Shown here piece after piece: positions 1-8,799 of a DNA stretch of 41,391 nucleotides. Within the stretch, counting starts at the first letter, position 1, and every line of letters starts with the position of its first letter. Source of the DNA: JBFXAN01 sp050184225 (lineage in GTDB: Bacteria; Chloroflexota; Dehalococcoidia; CAUJGQ01); the NCBI GenBank assembly GCA_050184225.1, contig JBFXAN010000047.1:1-41391 (forward strand), given 5' to 3'. Made by a program: the position numbers and the translations under genes. Below the pieces are notes generated by a model that was not told the DNA's origin, did not search any database, and saw only the letters and a list, made by a program, of their open reading frames with translations.

Positions 1-2
1 TT

Positions 3-2228
3 GTGAATTTGCCAATCCTTACCGATGGGTTCCAGCGTTCGTTGAGCCTCCTGACGGCCAATCAGCGCGGCCTTGCATTTGACTTTGTCTTCAAGCTCGC
101 TGACAACCCGGCCCATCCAAGCCTGAGTATGGAGCGCGTTCGCCGAGCACCTGATCCACATGTCTGGTCGGCACGCGTCAGCCAGGGCATCCGTTGCATC
201 CTCTGGCGGAACGGCGATGCTGTTTTCCTGCTCCATGTGGACAAGGAGGAGGCGGCATACCAGTGGGCCGAGAGGCGGCGGGTCGAGCGGCATCCGGACA
301 CCGGTGCTCTCCAGGTTGTGAGGACGGTCGAAGTCACAGAGGCTCTGCCCGTTTCAACGCCCACCAGCCCGGCCGCGGACAATGTGTCACTCTTCGCCGC
401 CCATGATGACAGCTCCCTGCGCAGTCTTGGCGTCCCGCTCGAGTGGCTGCCGCGGGTTCGAACGATCGACTCACTCGATGGCATCCTTGCATTGGTCAAC
501 GACCTTCCCGCCGAAGCTGCCGAACGGCTCTGGGACCTCGCCAATGGCAACCCGATCCCTCCGGTCGAACAAAGCAAACCGAACGAAGATCCGCTCACGC
601 ACCCAGACTCCCGCCGCCGCTTCTTTGTCCCGGAGGATGAAGATGAGTTGCGGCAGATGCTGGACGCACCGCTCGCCACCTGGATGGCATTCTTGCACCC
701 GACTCAACGCAGCCTGGTCGAACGACGCTTCAACGGTCCGGCGAAAGTGACAGGCACGGCCGGCACCGGAAAGACCGTCGTCGCGATGCATCGTGCCCGC
801 AATCTTGCCCGGCAGGGGCGGCGGGTGCTCCTCACCACCTTCGGCTCAGTCCTCACCGAGAACATCAAGCGCAACCTTCGGCTCTTTTGCACGGCGGACG
901 AACTTGCCCTGATCACGGTGGAGACAGTCCACGGACTCACCCTCCGCCAGATATTACCCGCCCTTGGCGAGCACGTACGGCCACCAGATGACAACGAAGT
1001 CGTGTCGCTGATCGAGCGCTTCCAGCGCCGGCTTCGTTCTCCACTGAGCGCTGCCTTCCTCCGCACCGAGTGGCAGACCGTCATCCAGGAGCAGGGCATC
1101 TTTACGTGGGAGGCATACCGCGCCGCCGGCCGTGCCGGTCGAGGTCGCGCCCTGTCGATGACGGACCGCCGCCACGCCTGGGACGTGTTCGAGCGGGTGC
1201 ATGCGGCGCTGGACGGCCAGCACAAGATGGACTGGCCGGACCTCTGCCGTCGGGCAACGGAATTGCTCGCGCCGCGGCTTGTCGATCGCGATGCCGTGCG
1301 GGCACGCCACGAGGCCGAGTGCGCAGCGCTCGACGAGCGGCAGCGGCCCGCGCTCGTGACTCGTCCGGTATGGGACTTCGATGCCGTGATTGTGGACGAG
1401 GTGCAGGATCTCGGCGCACCGGAAGTACGGCTGCTGGCGGCGCTGGCCGGGACCGGGGCAGACCGCTTGATGCTGATCGGCGATGGCGGGCAGCGCATCT
1501 ACGCCCGCCGCTTCAGCCTCCGCGCGCTCGGTATCGAGGTGCGCGGCCGCTCCGCCACTCTCCGCATCAACTACCGCACCACCGAGCAGATCCGCCGCTT
1601 CGCCGACCGGTTGGTTCCGGTGCAGGGCGACGATCTGGACGGCGGCAAGGAGACCCGCGGAGACTGCCGCAGCCTGATCGCCGGTCCGGAGCCGTTCGTT
1701 CGCGGCTTCCGCGGCGCCGCCGATCAGTACGCCTTTATCGTGGAACGGATCGCCGCCGCGACCACGGCGGAGCACTCCCTTGACGAGATTGCCGTCTTCG
1801 CCCGGACGAACAGTCTCCTGAATGCGCTCAAACAGGTGCTCGATGTCGCCGGCATTCGCACCCGCCGGCTGGCGCAACCCGTACTCGCGGGCGACCCGCC
1901 GGCGGTAACGCTTGCCACCATGCACAGCGCGAAGGGTCTCGAGTTCAAAGCCGTCTTCGTCGCCGACGCATCCGACGACCGCGTTCCGCTCCCGGCTACC
2001 TACCTCCGGCTGGAAGAACCGCAGGACATTGAAGAGGTGATGACGCGAGAACGAAACCTCCTCTATGTCTGCCTCACGCGGGCGAGGGAAGAGGCATTCC
2101 TCACCTGGACCGGCACACCGAGCCGCTTCATTGTCCCGACGATGCCGGGTATCGCCGCCGGGAGCAGTTCACCCTCGAACACCACCCTCGATGAGGAAAC
2201 CGCTCAACTGCCCGAACAGCCATGCTGA
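3..2228 (+). CDS. RelE-like domain fused to UvrD/Rep-type SF1 helicase
   Basis: 741-residue protein. Residues 1-95 resemble a RelE/ParE-type toxin fold (an LTDGFQRSLSLL start, then a compact alpha/beta unit ending FLLHVDKEEAAYQWAE). The rest is a superfamily 1A helicase: Walker A GTAGTGKT at 251-258, Walker B VIVDEVQDL at 462-470, an INYRTTEQ motif, a motif V-like TMHSAKGLEF near 639-648, and a C-terminal LLYVCLTRAREE motif VI. It should use ATP to unwind or translocate on nucleic acid in the cytoplasm. The GTG at base 3 gives a natural RelE-type beginning, but the gene lies at the window edge and an upstream start cannot be excluded. The RelE-like half could be an RNA-binding or ribosome-targeting module. 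Helicase assignment is firm; RelE activity is inference because catalytic residues were not verified. Confidence 0.88.
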   Translation: MNLPILTDGFQRSLSLLTANQRGLAFDFVFKLADNPAHPSLSMERVRRAPDPHVWSARVSQGIRCILWRNGDAVFLLHVDKEEAAYQWAERRRVERHPDTGALQVVRTVEVTEALPVSTPTSPAADNVSLFAAHDDSSLRSLGVPLEWLPRVRTIDSLDGILALVNDLPAEAAERLWDLANGNPIPPVEQSKPNEDPLTHPDSRRRFFVPEDEDELRQMLDAPLATWMAFLHPTQRSLVERRFNGPAKVTGTAGTGKTVVAMHRARNLARQGRRVLLTTFGSVLTENIKRNLRLFCTADELALITVETVHGLTLRQILPALGEHVRPPDDNEVVSLIERFQRRLRSPLSAAFLRTEWQTVIQEQGIFTWEAYRAAGRAGRGRALSMTDRRHAWDVFERVHAALDGQHKMDWPDLCRRATELLAPRLVDRDAVRARHEAECAALDERQRPALVTRPVWDFDAVIVDEVQDLGAPEVRLLAALAGTGADRLMLIGDGGQRIYARRFSLRALGIEVRGRSATLRINYRTTEQIRRFADRLVPVQGDDLDGGKETRGDCRSLIAGPEPFVRGFRGAADQYAFIVERIAAATTAEHSLDEIAVFARTNSLLNALKQVLDVAGIRTRRLAQPVLAGDPPAVTLATMHSAKGLEFKAVFVADASDDRVPLPATYLRLEEPQDIEEVMTRERNLLYVCLTRAREEAFLTWTGTPSRFIVPTMPGIAAGSSSPSNTTLDEETAQLPEQPC

Positions 2229-2562
2229 GGGTCAGACCAACGTCCGACGGCAACCTCCGCGGGGGACAGGCACAGCAGACACGCGTGGGCTTTCTCAAAT
2301 CAGACACAATCCTCTGGTCGGAATACTGCCTGACATCAGATGATGTGCCTATCCGGAGCCGTTGTTCCCGACTTGTGATCGTCGTTGGCAAGCGGCCGGA
2401 CAGGAGTGAGCAGGAGCAAGCGCGCCGCCTGTGAGCGCCCGGCGACAGCGGCCAGATCAGTAACTTTTGCCCGCCAGGCCCGTTTCTCTTAAGTAGAGCC
2501 ACATGAACGATGCTCGACCCGTGGGACCGTCCCCTCTCCGGCCCGACAACCCCGGAGGATTG
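2229..2562. other. Intergenic stretch between helicase and XRE gene
   Basis: About 330 bases with no open frame that looks like a protein. No clear promoter consensus, repeat or RNA gene was seen. It probably carries the promoter of the XRE gene, whose ribosome-binding site lies at its right end. Confidence 0.4.
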
Positions 2563-2844
2563 ATGCCGGCAACAGCACGCTGGCCGGATCTCGGTGCCTT
2601 TCTCCATGAAGCCCGCCACCGCACCGCCCTCACGCAGTATCACGTCGCCCAGCAGATCGGCATTACCCAGGCCGCCTACTCCCAGATCGAGCGGGGGTTG
2701 ATCCGCCCGCGACCGGCGCTCTTGCTGCCGCTGGCCGTCCTGTTTGGTATCGGCCTCGGACAACTGACCGCCTTGGCCGGCTATTCCCTCGAACAGATCA
2801 TCTTCCCCGACCGGCCAAAACGAACCATGCGCGTGCGCCGTTGA
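2563..2844 (+). CDS. XRE-family helix-turn-helix DNA-binding protein
   Basis: 93 residues when started at the ATG that follows a GGAGG four bases upstream; a longer form from base 2503 is possible but lacks such a site. Residues about 10-65 form a Cro/C1-type helix-turn-helix: LGAFLHEARHRTALTQYHVA, then an ITQAAYSQIERG recognition helix and a hydrophobic final helix. It should bind DNA as a dimer. It lies downstream of the RelE-helicase fusion on the same strand, the order seen in HigBA-type modules (toxin first, HTH antitoxin second), so it may control or neutralise that protein. The 334-base gap weakens the operon argument. The short basic tail (KRTMRVRR) is unremarkable. Confidence 0.8.
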   Translation: MPATARWPDLGAFLHEARHRTALTQYHVAQQIGITQAAYSQIERGLIRPRPALLLPLAVLFGIGLGQLTALAGYSLEQIIFPDRPKRTMRVRR

Positions 2845-2966
2845 GTTACCCGACCGTCACGGTCATCGCAGCAAACTGGCAATCGTCACAGCGAGCGAGT
2901 GACTGCACATAATCTTGCCTCGAACCAGCGATTCCGTGGTACAGTGCCGGCAGACTCCTTCAAGCG

Positions 2967-3002
2967 AAGGTCCGCCTGTTTTGACTCCCGCAGGCGGGCC
3001 TT
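2967..3002. terminator. Hairpin downstream of XRE gene, possible terminator
   Basis: Inverted repeat of AAGGTCCGCCTG with CAGGCGGGCCTT (one G-T type mismatch) around a 12-base loop. There is no T-run after it, so it may be a weak or factor-assisted terminator, or a leader structure for the kinase gene. The rest of 2845-3252 shows no gene. Confidence 0.4.
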
Positions 3003-3252
3003 CCCCTATCTCCGGGATACGCTGATTTTGTCCTCCCGCCGCGGGCCGGCGCGCTCACCGTGACCGTCCCCGTGCATGGCATGATGCGCGTCACGATCGA
3101 CACGTCCTCCCCTTGCATCAGGCCGCTCCTCGGCCACTGATATACTGATCTGGATCCGATTGCTGCCAGTCGTCGGATGTCGATCGACTCCGGCCGCTGC
3201 CGGCCGCGGCGCGCCCGCCTCACCCGGCGTGGGGCCGTGGTAGAGAGTGCAC

Positions 3253-5259
3253 ATGACCCCGAGCGATGACACGGGCGAACCCGGCCGGCTGGCGGCGCTG
3301 CAGGAGCGGCTGGCGCTGGTCTTGCAGGCGACGCATGACGGCATCTGGGACTGGGATCTTCGGACCAACCAGGTCTATTTCTCGTCACGCTGGAAAAGCA
3401 TGCTCGGCTACGACGAGCATGCGATCCCCGGTCGATTCGACGCATGGCAGACGCTGGTTCACCCCGATGACCACGACGAAGCGATGGCGCAGATCGCGGC
3501 CCATCTCGCCGGCGAGACACCCTTCTATCAGTTCGAGCACCGGCTCCGCCACAAGGACGGCAGCTATCGCTGGATCCTGGCGCGGGGCATGTCGCTCCGC
3601 GACGACTCCGGCCAAGCCTATCGGATGGTCGGCTCACACACCGACATGACGGAGCGCAGGCACGTCGAGGAACGGCTGCGCGAACGTGAGGCGCAGTATC
3701 GCGGCATCTTCGAAGCGACGACCGACGGCGTCGTCCTCACCGACCTGTACACCGAGCGGCTCCTCGACGTGAATCCCGCCTTCTGCCGGATGCACGGCTA
3801 TACGCGCGAGGAACTGGTCGGCGCACATCCCAGCCTGTTCATCCACCCCGACAGCGCCCACCTCTTCCGTGAGTATGTCGACGCCGTCACCGACGGCCGC
3901 ACCTACCAGTGCCAGGCCGTCGATATCCGCAAGGACGGGTCACTCGTCCCCGTCGAAGTCCACGGCGGCGGCTTCATCTTTCGAGGCAAACGCTGCATCC
4001 TCGGCATCGTCCGCGACATCACCGACCGCGTCGAGGCCTATCAACTGCTCGAGCAGCGGGTCGCCGAACGGACACGCGAGCTGTCCACGCTCCTCGATGT
4101 TTCACGGACGGTCGCCTCGACGCTGGATGTGGGCGACCTGTTCGGCATCATCCTCGATCAACTCAAGGTCGTCGCCGACTACAGCGGTGCCTCCGTCCTC
4201 ACCCGCGATGGCGATGATTTCGTGCTGCGTGAGGCACGGCCGCGGGTGGACCGCAGTGCCGGGGTGATCGGGCTTCGCTTCCCGATGCAGCCAAACATGC
4301 CGCTGGTCGATGTCCTCGCACGGCGGGAATCGATCATCGTTGCCGATGTTCTCGACGACGCGCCTTATGCCGTCGCCTACCGGGCGGCGGTGGGCGAGCG
4401 GATGGCGATGCCGTTCTTCAGCCAGGTGCGCTCCTGGCTGGCCGTACCGATGATGCTCGGCGACCAGGTGACCGGCATCCTCAGCCTCATTCATGATCAG
4501 CCGGGCTTCTATACGCCGCGGCACGCCGAGCTGGCGAGCGCCATCGCCAATCAAGCGGCTGTCGCCCTCGAAAACGCGACCCTGTACGAACGCGCTCAGT
4601 CCCTGGCGGTGCTCGAAGAGCGCCAGCGGCTCGCCCGCGATCTGCACGACTCGGTGACGCAGTCGCTCTTCAGCCTGTCGATGATCTCCGACGCCGTGCC
4701 GAAGCTGCTCGACCGCCGGCCCGATGTCGCCCGCGAGCGGCTCGCGCGGCTGAACGAGCTTGCCCACGGCGCCCTCGCGGAGATGCGCGCCCTCCTCTTC
4801 GAGCTGCGTCCGGAATCGCTGGAGCGCGAGGGCCTCGTCGCTGCCCTCGAAAAGCAGATCGCGGCGATGAAGGCACGGCATCAACTGGTGGTAACGGCGG
4901 CCATGACCACCGAGCCGGAGCTATCGCTGGAGGGAAAAGAAGCCCTCTACCGCATCGCCCAGGAAGCCCTGCACAACACCGTCAAGCACGCCCAGGCCGC
5001 CCACGTCGAACTGCGTCTCACGGCCGGCGATGACGGCGTCTGCCTGGAGGTCGAAGATGATGGCATTGGCTTCGACCCGTCCGTCGTCTTCCCCGGCCAC
5101 CTGGGACAGCAATCGATGCGCGAGCGCGCGGAACGGCTGGGCGGCGCCGTGCTCGTCCGGAGCGCCCCCGGCGACGGCACCTGTGTTCGCGCCCTCATCC
5201 CCCATTCGGCAACCAACGCGGCGCACGACGAGCGTTCCCAAGAGAACGGTGTACGATAA
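3253..5259 (+). CDS. PAS-PAS-GAF sensor histidine kinase, NarL/DegS type
   Basis: 668 residues from the ATG (an in-frame GTG lies two codons upstream). No membrane segment is seen, so a cytosolic sensor. Order: PAS_3/PAC about 15-130 (GIWDWDLRTNQVYFSSRWK, then WILARG), second PAS/PAC about 140-255, short coiled coil, GAF about 280-440, a HisKA_3 dimerisation helix with ARDLHDSVTQSLFSLS (phospho-acceptor His465), and an HATPase_c domain with EALHNTVKHAQ (N-box), DDGIGFD (G1) and a GDGTCVRALIP end. It should autophosphorylate on His and pass the phosphate to a LuxR/NarL-type response regulator. None is adjacent, so the partner is encoded elsewhere. The signal is unknown; the GAF domain could bind a small ligand. 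Confidence 0.93.
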   Translation: MTPSDDTGEPGRLAALQERLALVLQATHDGIWDWDLRTNQVYFSSRWKSMLGYDEHAIPGRFDAWQTLVHPDDHDEAMAQIAAHLAGETPFYQFEHRLRHKDGSYRWILARGMSLRDDSGQAYRMVGSHTDMTERRHVEERLREREAQYRGIFEATTDGVVLTDLYTERLLDVNPAFCRMHGYTREELVGAHPSLFIHPDSAHLFREYVDAVTDGRTYQCQAVDIRKDGSLVPVEVHGGGFIFRGKRCILGIVRDITDRVEAYQLLEQRVAERTRELSTLLDVSRTVASTLDVGDLFGIILDQLKVVADYSGASVLTRDGDDFVLREARPRVDRSAGVIGLRFPMQPNMPLVDVLARRESIIVADVLDDAPYAVAYRAAVGERMAMPFFSQVRSWLAVPMMLGDQVTGILSLIHDQPGFYTPRHAELASAIANQAAVALENATLYERAQSLAVLEERQRLARDLHDSVTQSLFSLSMISDAVPKLLDRRPDVARERLARLNELAHGALAEMRALLFELRPESLEREGLVAALEKQIAAMKARHQLVVTAAMTTEPELSLEGKEALYRIAQEALHNTVKHAQAAHVELRLTAGDDGVCLEVEDDGIGFDPSVVFPGHLGQQSMRERAERLGGAVLVRSAPGDGTCVRALIPHSATNAAHDERSQENGVR

Positions 5260-5305
5260 GGACCGTTCCTGCTCGCCTCCATTCAGGCCGGAGTCACCCG
5301 CCGAG

Positions 5306-6751
5306 ATGCGCAGTCCCTTCCCCGACGGGGAGCTCGTCGATGCCGCCGAGATTGGTGCGGTTGATGCTCAGAGCGTCCGTGTTTGGGTTCGGCAGCCGGA
5401 CAAGGCGACGGTGGAGGCCCGGCTCGAGGTCGAGGGACGCCCGCCAGTCACCGCTACGACCTCCCTGACCGACGCCACGGACTGGACCGGGGCGATTCAC
5501 CTTCGATTGCCGGAGCCGGCGCCTGATCGGCCGTTCGTCTGCACTGTCGGAGCGTCGCGGCTCACCGGCAGGCTGGCCCCGGCGGCGGAGGCGCGGCGCG
5601 GCTTTGCCTTCGGGTTCGGCAGTTGCCATCGGCCCTACGCCGCGACCGATGACCACATCACGCTCCGGCCGGTGGCAGGCATCTATCCGGCGATGGTGCG
5701 GGATCTCCGCCGCCACGATGCCCGGTTTGTGATTCTCGGCGGCGACCAGGTGTACAGTGATGAACTGCCGCCGATCAGCGTCCGCGACAAACTACCCGGC
5801 GACGCCGAGCATCCACCGCCGCTCGATGTGGCCGTCGCCGCCTATCGCCGGGTGTCGCGCGGCTTTCTCGGTCAGGCCGGCTTCCGAGCGTTGCGCGAGT
5901 CGTTCCCTACCTACTGCATCTGGGACGACCATGACATCTTCAACAACTGGGGATCCCGGCTGGAGAAGTCGTCGCTCGATCGGCGGCTGTTCCAGGCAGC
6001 GGCACGCGCGTACTGCGAGTACCAGAACCAGCGCAACCCGGAGGGCGGTATCAACCCGCCGCCGTACCACTACACCTTCCGGCACGGCACCGCCGGCTTC
6101 CTCGTGCTCGATGTGCGCGGCGCCCGTGACTACGAGCACGGGCAGTTGCTCGGCGCGAAGCAGTGGGCAGACGTGCAGGCATACCTGCACGGGCCGGATG
6201 CCGCCACGGTCGAAACGCTGTTCGTCGTCAGCACGATACCGATCGTGCACGTCGCCCGCTGGATGGCACTCCTCTTCGATCGCGCGCCGGGCAAAGGTGG
6301 CGACCAAGTGCGCGATCGCTGGTGCTCCTCGGCGTTCATCGACAGTCGCGACGCCGTCCTCGGTGAACTCTTCGCCTGGCAGGCCGGCGCACCGACGCGG
6401 CAGGTGATCGTGCTCTCCGGCGACATCCACGCGGCCAATGGCGTCACCATCCGCCAACGTCGGGGGCGCGGCATCATCCACCAGTTCACCAGCAGCGCCT
6501 TCACATCACCACACACACCCTCGCAGCAGATCCTGAACATGATTGCGGCGCGTGGCACCAACCTCTTCGAACCGCGGTTCCGGTTCAAACGACAGTTCCT
6601 CGCGTTCGCCAACAACTTCAGCGTCGTGCAGGTGAACCCTTTGCCGGGCGGTGGTCATCGCGTCACGCTGACCATCCGCGGCTGGCGGTCCCGCTCGCGG
6701 ACGGTGAGCACCGCCGCACGGCTGGTGTGTATGCCGAGCAACACCAGATAG
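5306..6751 (+). CDS. PhoD-like metallophosphatase
   Basis: 481 residues from ATG 5306. An in-frame GTG at 5249, overlapping the kinase stop, would add 19 residues and couple translation. The protein has an N-terminal beta-sandwich (about 1-95), then a PhoD-type calcineurin-like metallophosphatase core: FGFGSCHRPY, FVILGGDQVYSDELPP, CIWDDHDIFNNWG and VIVLSGDIHAANG supply the metal-binding Asp, Asn and His residues. Family members hydrolyse phosphodiesters or monoesters with Fe/Ca. Classical PhoD is Tat-exported, but no signal peptide is visible here, so this member is probably cytosolic. It follows the histidine kinase closely and may share its transcript. Confidence 0.85.
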   Translation: MRSPFPDGELVDAAEIGAVDAQSVRVWVRQPDKATVEARLEVEGRPPVTATTSLTDATDWTGAIHLRLPEPAPDRPFVCTVGASRLTGRLAPAAEARRGFAFGFGSCHRPYAATDDHITLRPVAGIYPAMVRDLRRHDARFVILGGDQVYSDELPPISVRDKLPGDAEHPPPLDVAVAAYRRVSRGFLGQAGFRALRESFPTYCIWDDHDIFNNWGSRLEKSSLDRRLFQAAARAYCEYQNQRNPEGGINPPPYHYTFRHGTAGFLVLDVRGARDYEHGQLLGAKQWADVQAYLHGPDAATVETLFVVSTIPIVHVARWMALLFDRAPGKGGDQVRDRWCSSAFIDSRDAVLGELFAWQAGAPTRQVIVLSGDIHAANGVTIRQRRGRGIIHQFTSSAFTSPHTPSQQILNMIAARGTNLFEPRFRFKRQFLAFANNFSVVQVNPLPGGGHRVTLTIRGWRSRSRTVSTAARLVCMPSNTR

Positions 6752-6769
6752 CCCGGCACAGTACTCACA

Positions 6770-7108
6770 TCAACCCGGCATCAGCCCGCCACGGCGCCGG
6801 TGGCAGGTGAGATACGCGAACGGGCCGCCCGCGCTGTGGATCGCCCGCTCCGCGCCTTTCGGGATCAGACAAACCTGGCCGGCACGGACCGAGTGCACCA
6901 CGCCGTCAATCTCGATCGCACCCTCACCCGCAACCACGACCAGCAGCACATCAACCTCGTCGTTGACGTGGGCCGGCACGCCCTGACCCCGATCGAAGGA
7001 GAGCAGATTGACATTCAGGTCGGCGCTGCTCCGCGTCCAGACCGGCCCCGGCCCCGGCACGCGGGCGAGCACCTCGGCGGTCGTCAGGATCTCTGGTGGT
7101 TCCAGCAT
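6770..7108 (-). CDS. Small cupin-domain protein
   Basis: 112 residues. A single cupin barrel covers most of the chain: HVNDEVDVLLVVVAGEGAIE gives motif 1 and a conserved RAGQVCLIPKGAERAIHS gives motif 2. The usual motif 1 HxHx(3-4)E is reduced (one His and two acidic residues), so metal binding is uncertain. The start lies 8 bases after the stop of the glutamate dehydrogenase gene on the same strand, so the two are very likely co-transcribed. Small stand-alone cupins of this type act as ligand sensors or isomerases; the substrate cannot be told. The placement suggests a link to ammonium or glutamate handling, by context only. Confidence 0.8.
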   Translation of the reverse strand: MLEPPEILTTAEVLARVPGPGPVWTRSSADLNVNLLSFDRGQGVPAHVNDEVDVLLVVVAGEGAIEIDGVVHSVRAGQVCLIPKGAERAIHSAGGPFAYLTCHRRRGGLMPG

Positions 7109-7116
7109 GGCGACGC

Positions 7117-8505
7117 TCAGATCAGGCCTTGGGCCAGCATCGCGTCGGCCACCTTCATGAAGCCGGCGATGTTGGCGCCGTTGACGAGGTTGCCGGGGGT
7201 GCCGTACTCCTCGGCCGCCTGCCCGCAGGTTTGATGGATATCGACCATGATCTGGCGCAGCTTCTCCTCCGTCTCCTCGAACTTCCAGGCGTCGCGCTGC
7301 GCGTTCTGCTGCATCTCCAGCGCCGAGGTCGCCACCCCGCCCGCATTCGCCGCCTTGCCGGGACCGTAAAGAATGCCCGCCCGCAGAAACACCTTGACCG
7401 CCTCCGGCGTCGCCGGCATGTTCGCGCCCTCGCCGACGGCGATGCAGCCGTTCTGCACCAGCGACTCCGCATCGCGTCCCGTCAGCTCGTTCTGGGTAGC
7501 GGATGGCATCGCCACATCGCAGGGGATCGACCAGATGCTGCCGTGGGGCAGGTGCGCTGCCCGCTGGCATCGCTCGGCATAGACGGCGATCCGCTTACGC
7601 TCCACCAGCTTGATCTCCTTGAGCAGGTCGAGGTTGATGCCCGCTTCGTCGTGGATCACGCCGTCGGAGTCACTCATCGCAATCACCCGGCCGCCCATCT
7701 CGTGCACCTTCTCGACCGTATAGATCGCGACGTTGCCCGAACCGGAGACGATCACCTGCTTCCCGTCGAAGGACATGCCCCGGCTGCGCAGCATCTCCTC
7801 GACGAAATACGTGCAGCCGTAGCCGGTTGCCTCGGCCCGCACCTGGCTGCCGCCGATCGTCAGCCCCTTGCCCGTGATCACGCCGCCCTCGAAGCGGTTG
7901 GTGATCCGCTTGTACTGACCGAAGAGATAGCCGATCTCGCGCGTGCCCACGCCGATATCACCCGCCGGCACGTCCGTGTACTCGCCGATGTGGCGGTACA
8001 TCTCCGTCATGAACGACTGGCAGAAGCGCATGACTTCGCCGTCCGAGCGCCCCTTCGGGTCGAAGTCGGAGCCGCCCTTCGCGCCGCCGATCGGCATACC
8101 GGTGAGCGAGTTCTTGAAGATCTGCTCGAAGCCGAGGAACTTGATGATGCCGAGGTTCACCGAGGGATGAAAGCGAAGCCCGCCTTTGTAGGGACCGAGC
8201 GCGCTGTTGAACTCGACCCGGAAGCCGCGATTGATCTGGACGTCGCCGGCGTCGTCCTGCCAGGGCACGCGGAAGATGATCTGCCGCTCCGGCTCGCAGA
8301 TGCGTTCGATCACGCGGTGCTTGCCGTACTCCGGGCACTTCGCCAGCACCGGCCCCAGCGACCCGAGCACCTCGCGCACCGCCTGGTGAAACTCACCCTC
8401 GCCGGGATTGCGCTGCAGCACATCCTGATAGACCGCTTCCAGATTCTCATGCAATGTCACGGGGAATCGCTGCTCCTTCGAAGGGCGAAGTAATGGAAAT
8501 GGCAC
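7117..8505 (-). CDS. gdhA: NADP-specific glutamate dehydrogenase
   Basis: 462 residues, close to E. coli GdhA along its whole length. It interconverts 2-oxoglutarate plus ammonium and glutamate with NADPH in the cytoplasm. Diagnostic stretches: ALGPYKGGLRFHPSVNLGII, KNSLTGMPIGGAKGGSDFDP (catalytic Lys region), YTDVPAGDIGVG, the nucleotide-binding VIVSGSGNVAIYTVEK and EGANMPATPEA, PGKAANAGGVATSALEMQQN, and the end GANIAGFMKVADAMLAQGLI. The first 15 residues are extra relative to the E. coli protein; a GTG at about residue 16 (TLHENLEAVYQ) is an alternative start. It heads a two-gene operon with the cupin protein. Confidence 0.96.
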   Translation of the reverse strand: MPFPLLRPSKEQRFPVTLHENLEAVYQDVLQRNPGEGEFHQAVREVLGSLGPVLAKCPEYGKHRVIERICEPERQIIFRVPWQDDAGDVQINRGFRVEFNSALGPYKGGLRFHPSVNLGIIKFLGFEQIFKNSLTGMPIGGAKGGSDFDPKGRSDGEVMRFCQSFMTEMYRHIGEYTDVPAGDIGVGTREIGYLFGQYKRITNRFEGGVITGKGLTIGGSQVRAEATGYGCTYFVEEMLRSRGMSFDGKQVIVSGSGNVAIYTVEKVHEMGGRVIAMSDSDGVIHDEAGINLDLLKEIKLVERKRIAVYAERCQRAAHLPHGSIWSIPCDVAMPSATQNELTGRDAESLVQNGCIAVGEGANMPATPEAVKVFLRAGILYGPGKAANAGGVATSALEMQQNAQRDAWKFEETEEKLRQIMVDIHQTCGQAAEEYGTPGNLVNGANIAGFMKVADAMLAQGLI

Positions 8506-8624
8506 GCGCCGGCTCGGCTGCCGGATCAGTCATCGCGATGGGGGTGAAGGGAAGCGGTGACGGTGCCGATGGATGAATCCCTCCTTCCTATGTACTCGAA
8601 TGAGCCGTGTATGATCGACCCCGT

Positions 8625-8793
8625 GGCCCTCACCCCCGGCCCCTCTCCCGCTCGGCGGGAGAGGGGAGCCTTACGTAACCGTGAACGCCAACTCACACCG
8701 CGGTGTAGACTGACCGATCGATGTGCTGGTGCTCATGGTCATGTCAGGCTCCCCTCTCCCGCCGGTGCGGGAGAAGGGTCGGGGGTGAGGGCC
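8625..8793. repeat. Inverted pair of interspersed repeat family A
   Basis: Copy 8625-8670 reads GGCCCTCACCCCCGGCCCC and so on, and copy 8747-8793 is its near reverse complement, so the pair faces inward. Each copy contains a perfect or near-perfect CCCCTCTCCCG/CGGGAGAGGGG stem. Reading outward from the second copy, the next 45 bases (CCATGAGCACCAGCACATCG region) match those next to the copy at 10756, so the unit is longer than the hairpin. The pair fills the gap between gdhA and the LLM oxidoreductase; no gene is visible in 8506-8799. Confidence 0.85.
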
Positions 8794-8799
8794 GCCTCT

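Noticed and set aside
7096..8493. Long plus-strand frame opposite gdhA
   Set aside because: It is the high-GC mirror of gdhA with His/Arg/Leu-rich low-complexity content and no domain; the minus-strand match to glutamate dehydrogenase is decisive.
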